In this document: positions 13,261 to 25,180 of the stretch, piece after piece
Layout: each line of letters starts with the position of its first letter
Position numbering within the stretch: the first letter of the stretch is position 1
DNA from: Isoetes taiwanensis
Taxonomy: Eukaryota; Streptophyta; Lycopodiopsida; Isoetales; Isoetaceae
Reading direction: 5' to 3'
Assembly (NCBI GenBank): GCA_021234155.1
Contig: JAJEKV010000140.1
Span: forward strand, 558,001 to 622,000
DNA length: 64,000 bases
Position numbers and translations under genes: made by a program
The notes under the pieces: generated by a model
Databases searched by the model: none
What the model was told of the DNA's origin: nothing
What the model saw: only the letters and a program-made list of their open reading frames with translations

Positions 13261-14199
13261 ATGAATACTTCCGGACCGATATGAGCGCTTCGTGGTGCGA
13301 GGGCATGAAAAAGTAATTCACGTTGGTGCTGAATTTTTTTCCATTTTTAGTCTCCAATGCTAATTATTTTCTGTAGGGTATCATATGAACAAGATATGAA
13401 GGTGATGTGCAGGACCTTTACTTTACAGAGAGGATCATACCGTGGGTAATGTCATTCGAATGTAAGTTTTTGATTTGTCAAGACTAGGATGCCCCGACTT
13501 TTTGAATGAAGCCTTAGAACCTGCAATTTGTTTTAATTTATAGGCAGCTTCACAAAAGGACCCAAACGTTCTCTGTTTGCCGGCTACAAGCTTCCACATC
13601 CTCTTGAGGTACAAAGTGATCATCAGGTGTTGCTCAAGCCTGTTACAGTTACAAATTTGCTCTTAGTTACAACTTACGTGAGGGACTTCTATCTAAACCC
13701 AAGATACCATCAGAGTCCTTGAAGATAGTTTCTAGCTTCCAATGCTGCATTTTCTCAAACTGCCCTGTTCCTGTTGAACTCGAGACCACCTATGGTAGCG
13801 CATACCTGGGATTCAACATGAGAACAGCCAACTGGATTTTCTTGGCGATAAACATTGTTACAGAAAATCCCCAAGCATATAGCTGCGTTGGTTGAATTTC
13901 TGAGCAAAATATGTTTTTTGACTTGTTATTGTTACTCTGTTCCCTAAGTAATTTTTTATAACCTTTTCATTAGTTCATTTAGGGTATAATACACTGCTAC
14001 AAAACATTTTGATAGCTATGTTTTTGTACTTACTATCAATTTGAATTTAAACATAGTTGGCAATTTTAGTCAATGGTATTATCATTTTATTTACTTTTGG
14101 CAGATACATACCAACAACCAGTCATCTCCAATCCAGGCATATAGCCTTGCCTTAACCGGATCTGAACAAAGAGTTCGAGCATCTGAAAAGGTTTTCCAG
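13261..14199 (+). CDS. NRPB11: RNA polymerase II subunit RPB11 (NRPB11), copy 1, damaged
   Basis: RPB11 pairs with RPB3 at the start of Pol II assembly; the plant protein is ~116 residues. Four exons are visible: 13,261-13,312 (start, YERF.V..GMKK), 13,377-13,461 ([19 protein letters not shown], then the [10 protein letters not shown] core), 13,544-13,626 ([22 protein letters not shown] in the undamaged copy) and 14,104-14,199 ([13 protein letters not shown]..., KVFQ). Introns have GT-AG ends and the phases fit. Exon 1 is frameshifted here (NAPDR reads NTSG; VVPEG lacks a CTG), and exons 3 and 4 carry single-base indels; copy 2 reads correctly at most of these. Both copies lack two bases in the REDHT motif. 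The final short exon (the ..VAKF end) was not found. Confidence 0.88.
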
Positions 14200-14699
14200 G
14201 TAAAATTCTATTATCGGCAATTGTCACCATTTATCTACTTTGTTGTCCATGTCTTTTTCACATTTTAGTGCTGCAACTTTGTCCATGTGCTATACCTTCA
14301 TCAGCATGTTAAAAATCTGATTTCCCTGTGTAATCAATTAAATTGATTATTGATTTGCTATTACTTTTGGAACTTTGTGCAAATTTGCCCCTGTAAACCC
14401 ATTGTTTGAAACTCAGCTAAAAGACCGAAATGCTCAATCAAGATGAAATATAAGAAAAAGTCAATTAGAAAGTCTAGGAGGACCGATCTACCAAAAACGA
14501 ACGTGCGATGGATTAATGACAAATCATACATATTTTAAGCTAGTCTATGTTTCCAGCTGAGAGTATCAACACCTTCCCTAAAATTTATGACTAACTAGCT
14601 ACAAGCTACAGTAAGCTATCCTGTGTCTCCCATCTCCCTTTGTCCAAACTTTTTATGTCTGTTTAGTAGTCTAACAAAACCAACAAAGAAGTTGCTGAT

Positions 14700-15661
14700 C
14701 TCTGGCATTATTGGAAGTTTAGGAAAGTTCCAGCTCTATTTGTTTGAATGAAGGCAAACCTGGGCAGTGTTTATGGCATGATGCTGCTTTTCGTCCTTTT
14801 GTTAAGCTTATCATTATCACAGTTTAGTTGTCTTAAAACCTCAAGGGAGATGTATTGACCATACGATTTCTTGTGTATCTATGCCCCATTTCATTCAATT
14901 CTGCCTTTGTTCTGCCCAGACAACTATGAATGACTTCTTGCTCAGTTACAACTGTTATTGACTTCCTCTTGTACCAGCACTGTATTCGACAATTGTTTTA
15001 TCTGTAAAACTAACCTCATTCTGGGAACAAGTTCTCAAGTTATTTTGGTGTTCAGGTATGTTGTATTTCTCCTGTATGGCTGTGAGCTGCTGCTCATGGC
15101 CTGGATGTGTTTATGAATTTGCTGACATGTCAGTTGGGCATTAATAATAAAGTAAAGTGTAATCAACTAGCAAAAAATGTGGGATTCCTTTTTGTAATAC
15201 TAGAAACTAAAATTACCTGCACTTCAGAGCCTGCTATGCCAGAACATGCTTCTGCTATATCGTTACAAGAACCACATGAAGAGGTGGTTCCTGGATAGGG
15301 ATGCATGGAGGTCACAGTCTGTCATTGTTGAAAATTCACAAAACTTTCATCCTGATCAAAGTTTTTTGCTGCTTTAACAGGAAGAAATGGCCCAAGACAG
15401 TCGGAATACTTCCAACTGTAGGTAAAATGTAAATCAATGGCATATATTTTGTGGCCTGTGTATTATAACCTAACTCGTGTTATGACTATCGAGTACTTCT
15501 ATAACGTTTCACTTTATACTTTATGTAGAACCACGAATCTTGCAAATTTGGCTCACTATCTTTCCAAGCCTCACAAATGCAATCATATATGGACACTAGT
15601 TGCTGCAGATTCGGCCTCGACTCCTCTTAGGATTTGGCGCCACATTTTGTGCATAAACTAA
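14700..15661 (+). CDS. Exons of an unassigned plus-strand gene, copy 1
   Basis: Two exon-like pieces stand out. The first (15,228-15,421) follows TGCACTTCAG and ends at a GTAAAA donor; in the frame best supported by both copies it reads PEHASAIECYKNHMKRWF, LDRDAWRSQSVIVENSQN and TGRNGPRTVGIL. The second (15,529-15,661) follows TTTATGTAG and reads NLANLAHYLSKPHKCNHIW and then TLVAADSASTPLR before a stop. A further open stretch near 14,740-14,930 (WHDAAFRPFVKLDYHSLVVL in copy 2) may be an earlier exon. I do not recognise the protein. The stretch might also contain the RPB11 3' end. Confidence 0.35.
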
Positions 15662-15861
15662 TACTTGTTCTTACAATGAAGACAAAACTTGAATTTGATG
15701 TTTGCATATTTTTTTGTACAGGAAATGAATTAAAAGATCGCTTAAGCCCGATTTTCAATGTTTTGAATTTTACAACCATGACTGTCATCGAGGCAACTTT
15801 TGTGGCCTTAAAAGCAACTTTTAATAAGTTAATTTCAAACAAAAATTTAATTTATCAGTAT

Positions 15862-17760
15862 GTAATGCGGGTGGATTGAGTCAGGATAAGGTAGCAGCCA
15901 CTCATGGAGCCTGGAGGCAACATGATTTGTTCTTCATTGAGACATGGGAACGCCAAAACCCGCCCACCACCGGACATCTCGCCATATGGGTTATATGGAA
16001 TGAGTGGAATAAAGAATAGCCGTCACATATCAACAAACAGTATGTGGTTGAAAATTGAAGGATTAAGATGTGATATATTTATAGCTATATGCTATTTTTG
16101 CGCCACATGCTAATATTTATAATAGTGGAGATATAGACGAGGAAGATCCGTTTTTGAATCTTTATTGCATATGCATTGAGGTATGGTTCACAAGGTGAAG
16201 TACTTATATTGGACGATTTTAACGCCCTATGGGCTGCCAGCAGTCCACCATGTATGAAGACATCAGAGATGTTCAATTACATAAGAAAGAAGATTCTTTT
16301 GAAATTTAGATACGGTTTGCAAAATCTTGAAGATTCTAAATGATAAAAGTGTTTTTTTGAGAGTAAAAAATGGTTTATATATCTTAATCATTCTTTGCCA
16401 ATGGTTGATTATTGCATGGCAAAGGAGTTCTTTGACATTGTTCAAGATTTTTACATTGGCTCTAAACGCTGATTTAGACCATAAGTCATTACACTTTTAT
16501 TAATAAAAGCTTAGTGCAAAATCTGAAATTCAACAGCAGCTTTTCATCCAAGGTTGAAAATTGATTATAAAAGCAAAGTAAAAATTATAAAAAAAAAATT
16601 GAAGCACTCCTTGAATATGCTAGTTGGATGGGAGACTTGAATATTGATGCAAAACTTTTACTCGTCTCATTCATCAAGCTAATGGAGATGTATTTGGATA
16701 CACTAAGAAACCCGTAAAAGCAAACCATGTAATGCTTGATGGAAGGAAGGAAGGTACTTTTATCGTCCACGGAGATCAATCGGTGGATATAGAATGTCAT
16801 GATGCAAGAATGAAATTGCCACAGAATTGTATTTGTAGACCTGCATGGTACAAGAATTTATTGAGGAATAATAACAAGCATATATTCTACACAGTAAAAG
16901 CAAAATAGAGCCCAAGTGAGCAATTCAAAAGAACCCAAAAACCTTTTGGATAACGTTGAAGGGCAAATAGAGCTCAGTGAGCAATTCAAAAAGAACCCAA
17001 AAACATTTTGGATAACGTCGAAGGGCAGGTCTGAAAAGCATGTTCTAAATGTAGAGGCGTTGCTAAAATTGGTTTCATGATATTTACAATAAAGATGGCC
17101 CGATAGCATGCAAGTTTTAGCCACCGTATTGATATGTTTACGTAAATAGAGGTAAGATATTATTGTTGATATGGAAAATGTAAACAGCAAGATTTAGAGG
17201 GACTTTGTGTGTGGAGTTGCTCAAATGGGTTATCCATCTTGATAAGGATTGCGATAATTGAGGATGAGTCAGGTCCATCCAATCCATAAGTCGTGGGACA
17301 AAAAGATGCAAGCAATTATAGAACTATACTAATTGAGAGTGTTTTTGCCAAATCTAGGTGGCGTCTATCAAGTGGAAGTCGAGCACATGGAGGCAAATGA
17401 CAAGCGCCCATATACAGCTGGTGATCTGAGAAAGGGCATAATATGCCCGATCATGCATTGGCATTGGTATTATTGTGCTTATGGAGAGGCAAAAAGCCAA
17501 ATAAGGTATTATATGTTGCATTTGTAGATTTTTGCCAAACATTTGATATTGTTCCACGAAAGAGAGCTAGGTGAAAGAATGGCATGAATTGGAGAGTTTC
17601 CAATAGAGATGAGCAATGCCATTTCACAACTCTATTCAAGTGCTGAAGTGCTGAGGGGTATAATGAGGAGTGATTGGTTGAGAAGGCATAAAATAAGAGA
17701 GTCATGTTCACCATTTAGGGCCTCCAAATGGTTTTGATATGAGGACTTTACTGCATTAAG
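15862..17760 (+). mobile_element. RTE-type LINE: endonuclease and reverse transcriptase, copy 1 (decayed)
   Basis: The left part is an apurinic-endonuclease domain: GGLSQDKVAATHGAWRQHDL followed by FIETWERQ (the ..ET. catalytic motif) and, at about 16,205-16,240, ILDDFNAPMG in copy 2 (normally GDFN). The right part is reverse transcriptase: HKSRGTKDASNYRTILI (the NYRPI block), then YVAFVDFCQAFDIVPR (17,515-17,562; the first catalytic Asp) and ISQLYS. Stops and frameshifts are frequent in both copies, so the element is dead even allowing for sequence error. No C-terminal part follows; the minus-strand RTE ends at 1,472 and 17,925 belong to other insertions of a related family. Confidence 0.75.
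16901..17025. repeat. ~61-bp tandem duplication inside the LINE
   Basis: The unit containing GAGCAATTCAAAAGAACCC and TTTTGGATAACGT occurs twice in a row (16,901-16,962 and 16,963-17,025). Copy 2 has the same pair at 60,761-60,885, so the duplication predates the split of the copies. Confidence 0.75.
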
Positions 17761-17924
17761 AGTTCATCATTACTATACCACATCGCCCCTTAGGAAGGAT
17801 ACATTTTAGACCAGACACATCTTAAACAGAAGCCTACGATTACTACTCATAGAAATTTCATCTTTACATTTTAATGATTTAAATTGTACTTTGACCAATA
17901 GGGTTTGCAATAGAGGAAGTCTTA

Positions 17925-18215
17925 TATAGAATGGGAATAAAATTGATTTTTTTTGCTGCATCCTTGGACATCGAAAAGAAACCTATGGACCCTAAACAAA
18001 GGCGACGAGACCTATTCTTGTCAAATATTTAAAACATTGCCCCGAAGATTTTTGGAGCAACTAGCGATAATAGGCTTACTAGTAAAATGTACATTTTAAT
18101 ATAAGTATTTGAGGACTCAGCTGAGTTTCATATATCCATTACCTCCCTAGGGGTTGATTCTTGGACCCCCACTAAGTCACATGCGGTTTGGTTATGTGGA
18201 ACCAATGCGGCATAA
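17925..18215 (-). mobile_element. RTE LINE 3'-end fragment, copy 1
   Basis: This piece aligns with 1,472-1,750: the tail GGGAATAAAATTGATTTT, the block CCTATTCTTGTCAAATATTT, GCCCCGAAGATTTTTGG, and further right CCATTACCTCC. The shared part is the 3' untranslated end and last codons of the RTE element, in the same minus orientation. It is strongly 5'-truncated, as is usual for target-primed insertions. Confidence 0.6.
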
Positions 18216-18229
18216 AATGCTCTGATAGA

Positions 18230-20560
18230 TCTAAAGGCTAAATGATCTTTAAAAGTATGGCACTTATCTACGAGGAAGGGTCATCTCGAGGAAAGTCATC
18301 GGCTCGAGCCAATCTGGCCTCCCAAAGCGTTTATCCTTGATAATTATATTGCAGCCATGGAGGGGTTTTCAACTGGAATTTTTAACCAAAGCAATTACAT
18401 TTTGTTGAAGCTTGATTCCCAAAGCCTTGATCTTGTGAGATGGGATTTCACGGAATTTTACTTTAATTAAAGCTTGGCTTTTCGGATAAAATTATTAAGC
18501 TAATTATAGGGCTTGAAAGATCTCAATCTCCCAAAATTTTTTCTCTTTAGCTTGAGGTGTAAGGCAAGGGGTGTCCTTTAGGTCCATATTTATTTCTTGT
18601 TGTTCTTGAAATGCTAACCTCTGCTATTCATTTTCATCAAAATGCCAATGATGCGCGGTCTCCTCTTCGATAATTCTTCTCTCACTATCTCTTGGTATGC
18701 GGATGATACCTTCACATTTCTAAAAATGATCCTCAGAATATTGATTTCTTCTTTAGGACCATTGACTCTTTCGGTCTTTGCATCGGGGGGTTTACTTAGC
18801 TGGGATAAATATGTTATTATTGGTGATATTTACGATGATTATATCTACGGCATTAAATGCATACATTCTAATGACTCTACTAAACTTCTTGGCATGCCTT
18901 TGTCCACTAATCCATCTATTAAAGGTCTTTGGTCTCCAGTTATCTCTCGGATCAAAAAGAAATTGTCAAATTATGGCAGTTGTTTATCTTTAGCTGGCAG
19001 AACTATTATTGCTAACTCTGTCATTGCTAGCTCCCATATTTATTTCTCATCTGCTCTTCTTGCTCCAAAATCTATCTATCAACAACTTGAAAGGATTATT
19101 AGAAATTTCATTTGGGGCAAACATCATATGGTTAATTGGAAATCTATTTCTAAAAGCAAAATTCATGGGGGGCTTAGATGTAAGAATCTCTTTCTTCAAG
19201 GATATGCTTTGGCAGGCAAGTATGTTTGGAGATCTCTGTTTCAAGCTAATAATCCTGCCTCTATATTTATCAAGCATTGGCTCTCTTGCATTTATATAAA
19301 AGGGCATCCCTCAGTGTTGCATCAACTGCCCTCGTCTGCTTTTTTCAATCTACAATCTGGCTCAAACTCTTCTCCCTTGATGAGAAATATTATTCTTGCT
19401 TGGAACTTGTCTCATAAAGCTTTCAAGCATGTTGATCTTCAAAATTGTCATCTTAGATCTTCTATTTTTTGGAATCCTGTTTTATCTAATGACAGCTCAT
19501 CTCCTCTGGCAATTATTCATCTCAGGATTTACAAAAAATGGAGTAACTATAACTTCGACCTTGAGGTGATCCGAGAGTCAACAATAGATGGATCACTTGG
19601 ACTGCCTTCAAGCAGAAAATTAGGGGAACCATTTCTGATCATTAGAGGAAATTTGAAATCTCATTTCATCCCCATAAGAATCCTCCAATGGAATGGCTAC
19701 CCTCTATTAACTGCAATTAATACAGCACCAACAACTTCATTGTTGTCGTTTTTCTCTTATAACTTTTGATCCACTTGTCAAAATGTTGGTACGTTTGTTG
19801 CATTATATGCGGAATGAAAAGATCTTTCAATGATATATGGTTATGATGTATTTCAATATGGTCATGTCGTTAACCTTAAAAAATATGATTTTTTCTTATT
19901 TCTTATATATTTATATCGTTAAAGATATGAATGGGTTATCTCTAGATAGATCTTGTGAAGAGCGAACCCATTGCTACAAAAAGTTTTTGAATCGGAGTTA
20001 CGATCAAAAGTTATAATGAAAAAATGATACCTCTGAGAGTTAGTTCGCATTACATTAATTCTGTTTTCCACATATCTTTGGAATAAGATATCTTGGAGCT
20101 CTTCTCTTATTGGGCCGGTTTAAAAAGTGACATGGCATTTTTAAGCATCCCTTAATGGGACAAAATGTGATCTCATTTTTCCTCTAATGAGGGAATTATT
20201 AGAATATTATTCAAAAAAACCAATGAATTAATTTAGAGCAAACACAATTTCTACTCATGATTGGACCTTAAATAACAAATGTGCTTACAAAGTTTCCTCA
20301 ATCTACAAATTCTTGAACAAATCAGTTACCTCTAAAGCCAAAATTTACTGCTCAAAGCGTTTAAAAATGTTTGGTACTCTTACTTAACTCCAAGGTTGAA
20401 TATTTCATATGGCTACTTGCTAATGGTAGTGTTCCCAATCTTCTTTCTTTTTTGCCAAACATCAATCCGGAAATGCAATTCCTATTGATTCTCCACTTTG
20501 TCCCCGCATTGTAATGAAATTGAAGATATGAATGAAGTATAGGAAATGCTTCATAAACAT
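18230..20560 (+). mobile_element. L1-type LINE reverse transcriptase, copy 1 (5'-truncated)
   Basis: Coding sequence starts within the reverse transcriptase: LLKLDSKAFDTVRWDF (clear in copy 2), GVRQGCPLGPYLFLVVL, then the catalytic YADDT at 18,693-18,707 and the L1 block TKLLGMPLSTNPSIKGLW. From 18,642 to 19,769 one frame stays open for 375 codons (SRIKKKLSNYG..., NFIWGKHHMVNWKSISKSK, HGGLRCKNLFLQGYALAGKY). Further right, at 20,270-20,560, WTLNNKCAYKVSSIYKFL, IWLLANG and CPHCNEIED form a zf-RVT domain. Endonuclease and ORF1 are absent. The long open frame suggests a relatively young insertion. Confidence 0.85.
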
Positions 20561-22526
20561 CATTTCACGTCCTCAGGTTTTTCTAATTGTATTATTTGAG
20601 GGAGTTCGCGATATTTAATGTTTTAAGGCCACACATATGAAGCGGATTGCTTGGACTCTGTTTATTTCAAATGGAACTAAAACCGACACACTTTTTAATA
20701 TCACGAGAACATGGACTGTGAGGAGTTCTCAAAGTGAGGAAATACTTAAGCGGGGGCTTTTCTACTTTGCTAGAAAACTAACTCACCACCATGAATTCAG
20801 TTAGTAGGCCTAGCCTTTTTCATAAGACAGTGCAATGGGTCGATAACATCCCCCAGGCATTTCAAACATACTTGCACATCATGCCCAAATCCAAAGACCT
20901 CTCCATTCCGATTATAAATTTAAAAAAGAAATAGTTACTTATCTCATAATGTACATGTAAGAAGGAACTTCTCATGATCTGTTTGCATTGATTTAAGTTT
21001 GGGATGAATGTGATTTGGAAAATTCGAGTTTAAAAAAGGTAAGAAATCTGGCCTTCTCAGGTTTAGTAGTTTTGCTAAGATAAGCGGAGCTATAGCATCT
21101 GCATCTAAGAAAATCGGTTCAAAACATGTGCTATAAGGAATTCTATTCTTTATTTCCAACTCATCCGTAATGCTGCCAAAAAATAACTTAATAACCCCAA
21201 GGACTTACTTGCTTGTATCTCGTACATCCATGGACTTGCTTGCATCTCATACATTCATGGGCATATTGGAACCTAAACTTTGGAGTATGTTCATCTCCTC
21301 TAGCATCTAATAAATTAGCATTTTGGTGGAAGAACACAAAACAAATTTTATCGTGAGAGATGTATGACACTTATCGAGACGGAGTGATTCGGATCACGCA
21401 AGCCCGGCCCGCGGAAAGCTTTACAGCGAGGATTTGAAGCTGTTCTACTTGCCTTGTATACAATGGAATCTAAGGCAAAAAGGCTGGAAGACCCAACTTG
21501 TAGTGCATATTCCAAATCTTTCTGACCAAGTCTCTATCATACACCCACGTGTTCCATCATCAAATCCAAACTGTTAAAATCTCTATGGGTCAAATTGCAC
21601 TCTACCTTAAATTCTGTCAAAAGAATCTTGTATATCCATGCCTTATGCCCGACCTCGACCATCTCGACTTCCTAGTTCCCGAGAACTATTTATGTTGGCA
21701 ATTATAGCATTCAATATATTCCTTTTTCATAAACTATAAAAATGAGCTTTTTAGATGATTACTTATACCTTTAGATGCCCTTTCCTATCATAATTTTCTC
21801 TGGAAAGCGGGATGTTTTCGGGGATATCGGACTTCTTTGAACCTCGACTTGGTTTTACGCAACCAATTTTCTACCATCACAATTATAGAGTGCCTTACTA
21901 CATACCTCTCTAAAGCTAGACTTAATCACCCCTACCATTTGTTTTATTAGATGAATCTTGAATGAAAGCCGTTTCATAACTAATTTAGAGATGTTAGTTT
22001 TCTAAGGCCAATATCTCTTGTTATATACATGCTTGTTGTGAAGCTGTAGCACTTATTTATCAGGGATCCAAAACAACTCAAGTCATATTTCTTATATAAT
22101 ACATGCATCCAAAGCGGACCTATACATATACAATCTACCGTAATTGACCTTAATGGAAACCCACTTACATATCGGGCCAAAACCAAAATTACCACATATA
22201 CATACAAAACTTCATCTATTTATCTATACATCATAATCGATTGGCGTGTCGGGTCAAAAACTCAAAAGTTGCAATACCACGCATCACCCATCCTCTCCAC
22301 CATCTTCCGGGGATCAATTTTCACCATTTTCTTCAAGCTTAACTACAACAACGATTAAACTTGCCATCCTCGGCATCTTCAATGCTAACTTGACCGAAAA
22401 GCAATCCTCCATAATGGAAAACTACATCACAATCGGAATAAAACTTCTATAGGAACATTTGGATCCAAAGCGCACCTCAAGAAGAGCCACATCAACAAAA
22501 TTAGCGAGAGGATCATTATTGCTGCA
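20561..22526. other. Unassigned stretch, possible L1 RNase H remnant
   Basis: No clear gene. At 21,415-21,490 a plus-strand reading ALQRGFEAVLLALYTMESK resembles the start of the RNase H-like domain (RVT_3) that ends many plant L1 ORF2 proteins; if so, the L1 at 18,230 extends to about 21,600. The rest is AT-rich and poor in CAG/CTG, as in other damaged stretches. Confidence 0.3.
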
Positions 22527-22542
22527 ATTGCAATGCTTACAT
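22527..22542. repeat. Target-site duplication, left
   Basis: ATTGCAATGCTTACAT is identical to 29,377-29,392 and brackets the L1 insertion. One further A upstream also matches but merges with the poly(A) tail on the right. Confidence 0.85.
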
Positions 22543-22988
22543 GGCTTGCGGATGAGAAAGAGATGAGCGTTGGCCCAAAACTTCGGCCCTTTTGCTCCCA
22601 GGAGGAACCCCAATCCAGATGGATGAGGCTTTGTTAATTGTTCTCCGGGGATTGGGAATTACCTTTCCCCACTTGGAATTGCGAGGATTCTTTAGTTGTT
22701 TTAGAGGATCACATTAACCATTGCGGTGGAATCTCGGTCTAGAATAGGATTACATGAGGTTAGGGCTTAATTCTTTCTTTACGTGCATCATTTGCTTTGA
22801 TAGATCCGGCTCTCACGAGTCCGGCCCATAATTCTCAACCCGTGCGTAGCAGGGGAAATAGATTTGAACAAAATCTCTTCACTATGAGTCGCCCACTTTC
22901 GAGTTTGGCATCCCGAACCTATCTTTCCTTTGGGCGACATTCTTGACCTCCAACCGTTCCAACATATCGGGGATCTTGATCTGATGGT

Positions 22989-25103
22989 TTGGAGGTATCT
23001 AGTTGCAAATTAACGGTTTTAAATGGGCCCAGAGCCAGATCTTGGGGTCCGGTTAGGGTAAGGAGTCGAGATAAAAGCAAGTCTAGGATCCAGTTTTTAC
23101 GTGTTTTTTACGATGCGGCTGTCAAATCTTGGGCAAAAATTCTCCTCGGGGAAGGGGAGTTATCATTAAGCTGTTACTTTCCTTTACGGAGGAAAGGTAA
23201 TAGTCGATCTTTCTTCGGAGGTAGGCCCGTTCTGCTGACTTTGGGGAGAACACTGTCGTAGAGACCTCGAGCAGCATCTTTGATTATGAGGACCAAAGCA
23301 CACCTCCGACCCTAATTTAGCGAGGAAGATGGCCGAATGGAACAACATCTTAGTTGAAGCAACAAAACGATAAGGCACAGGGAATGCGAAAAGAATTGTT
23401 TATGGGAATGGAAATTATAAAGGATCGTGAAAGGCGGCAGCCTTTTGTATGGGAGTGCATGAGGATGTTGGTATTACGGCTTGCAAGGAAAAATGGAGGT
23501 TGATAACAGAGACTATTCGAGCAGGAGGGCCCAACGATAGGGGTGGGTTTGGAACACTTTTGGTTACACTGCAAAATTAGACAACACCCTTTACAAGCTT
23601 ATCACGATGAAATAGGGTCACACTAAAGAAGATTCTTTGCGGCCTCAAAACAGCATCTTGGGGCCTACATGGACGAAATCTTGGCAAAGGTTAAGAACCT
23701 AATTATTGGTGGGGCGGGATAAGGGAAAGCTCTAATGCAAACATCGGGCTCATTAGAAGGTGGGAAGAAGCGAAGACCATGTGATCGAGGCATCGGAAAA
23801 TCTTGAGGCAGGATTGGTCTGAGGCGAACCCTTTGGAAGGGGTTTCTACATCCACTGGAATGCTATCGAGATAAAGGGAAGAAATCGGCAAAATGCAAAA
23901 TCAAGGACTCAAAGCGGTTTCTTTAACCCGGAAAGAATTAAATGATTCTTGTTGTGGTGATTGTATGGAAAGTCAAGCTCTCCGGCTGTGAATGTGCCAA
24001 AAACAAAGATTGGAGTTAACAAAATCCAGCAACTCGATTCGATTGGTCGGCAAAAATGATAAAATAAAGGTCCATCTCTTTCCCCTTCATATAAAATATT
24101 CTTATGAAGGGGGCTTTTTTGCTCCTCAACCGACTAACTTGGAGAATCGAGAATCTGGTCGATGGCGATTTTATAGATTTATATGGCATTCGACTCCTAC
24201 ATACCCCGACATGTTTACCAAGAATGCTATTTTAGTGCATTTCCGGGTATACCCAAATCAAGGGAGGTCAAAAGCTGGATAACCAAATCCCGGCACATTC
24301 CTATTACATCTATTCTCAAAATTGGATAAAAGACCTATCAAATTGTTTGGAGATGAGAGTGCATGTTAAACAAATTTTAAGAAGAAAGATGGACTTCATT
24401 AACAATGTTCCTTTTATATTATGAATTGGTCCCCTTTCTTCATCCACTGGCTCGGAGAAAAAATTCAAGCGTCTACTTGGCTATCTTTCCCGAATCTCCC
24501 TCAGGCCTTTTGGACTCGGTCCCATCGTATACTCTGTGAACCTTTGGGGGAGGTCCTCGAAATTAATATTCCCCAAACTAACTTCCCTACGGTTTGTATC
24601 GCCAAGAAAATAACCCGATTGGAAAAAAAAGATAAAGATCGAGTCAAGGCTGATGAGTTCATGGACCTCACCATTAATTACTCCAAATGGCCAATTCATG
24701 AACACACTGTGACCCGGTGGCCCGCCCGAAGCTTAAGCGGTATGGGTCCCCAAGGTCAATGATAAAAGATAATTCGGGGGTGGAAGTGAGCAAAGCGGAA
24801 TCACATTAAAACTTGGAGACCAGTTACCACTAATCGGGGTAACATTGATGAACTTCTACCCAAGGTGGAAATTCCGCGAAGATATGGTGGTCCTCATCAA
24901 GAATGTCAACTTTGGTACATCGAGAGTTGGCTTCGAGACAGTTTATATTCTCTTTCCACGATTTTTCTAACCCCGCTCGAGAAAAGAAGTTGATAAAAGG
25001 CTTCCGGGACGGAAAATCGGGGATATTAGGAACACCCCCTCCAGCTCGAGAAGACAAGGTATGGACAATAGTGAGCAGAAAAAAAGGCGGTAAGAAAAGT
25101 TAA
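22989..25103 (+). CDS. L1 ORF1 (RNA-binding, gag-like), broken
   Basis: Plant L1 ORF1 proteins bind the element RNA and carry DUF4283 plus a CCHC knuckle. Visible here: LPQAFWTRSHRILCEPLGEV and LEINIPQTNFP (24,508-24,590, the DUF4283 '..LG..L.ID..T' block), a probable knuckle around 24,680-24,740 (YSKWPIH followed by Cys/His codons in a shifted frame, VGHPPEA), and the usual C-terminal DKVWTIVSRKKGGKKS with stop at 25,103. The N-terminal limit is a guess. At least three frame changes interrupt it. Confidence 0.65.
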
Positions 25104-25180
25104 GTTTTAGCCCTAGCAGATCTAGTCCAAGAAAATTGACCATCAGCGGGGTTGGTTTCGAGGGAAGTATAGGGTTTTAA

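Noticed and set aside
18642-19769. A 375-codon open frame as a possible host gene
   Set aside because: It contains YADDT, FIWG and the L1 block HGGLRCKNL; it is L1 reverse transcriptase.
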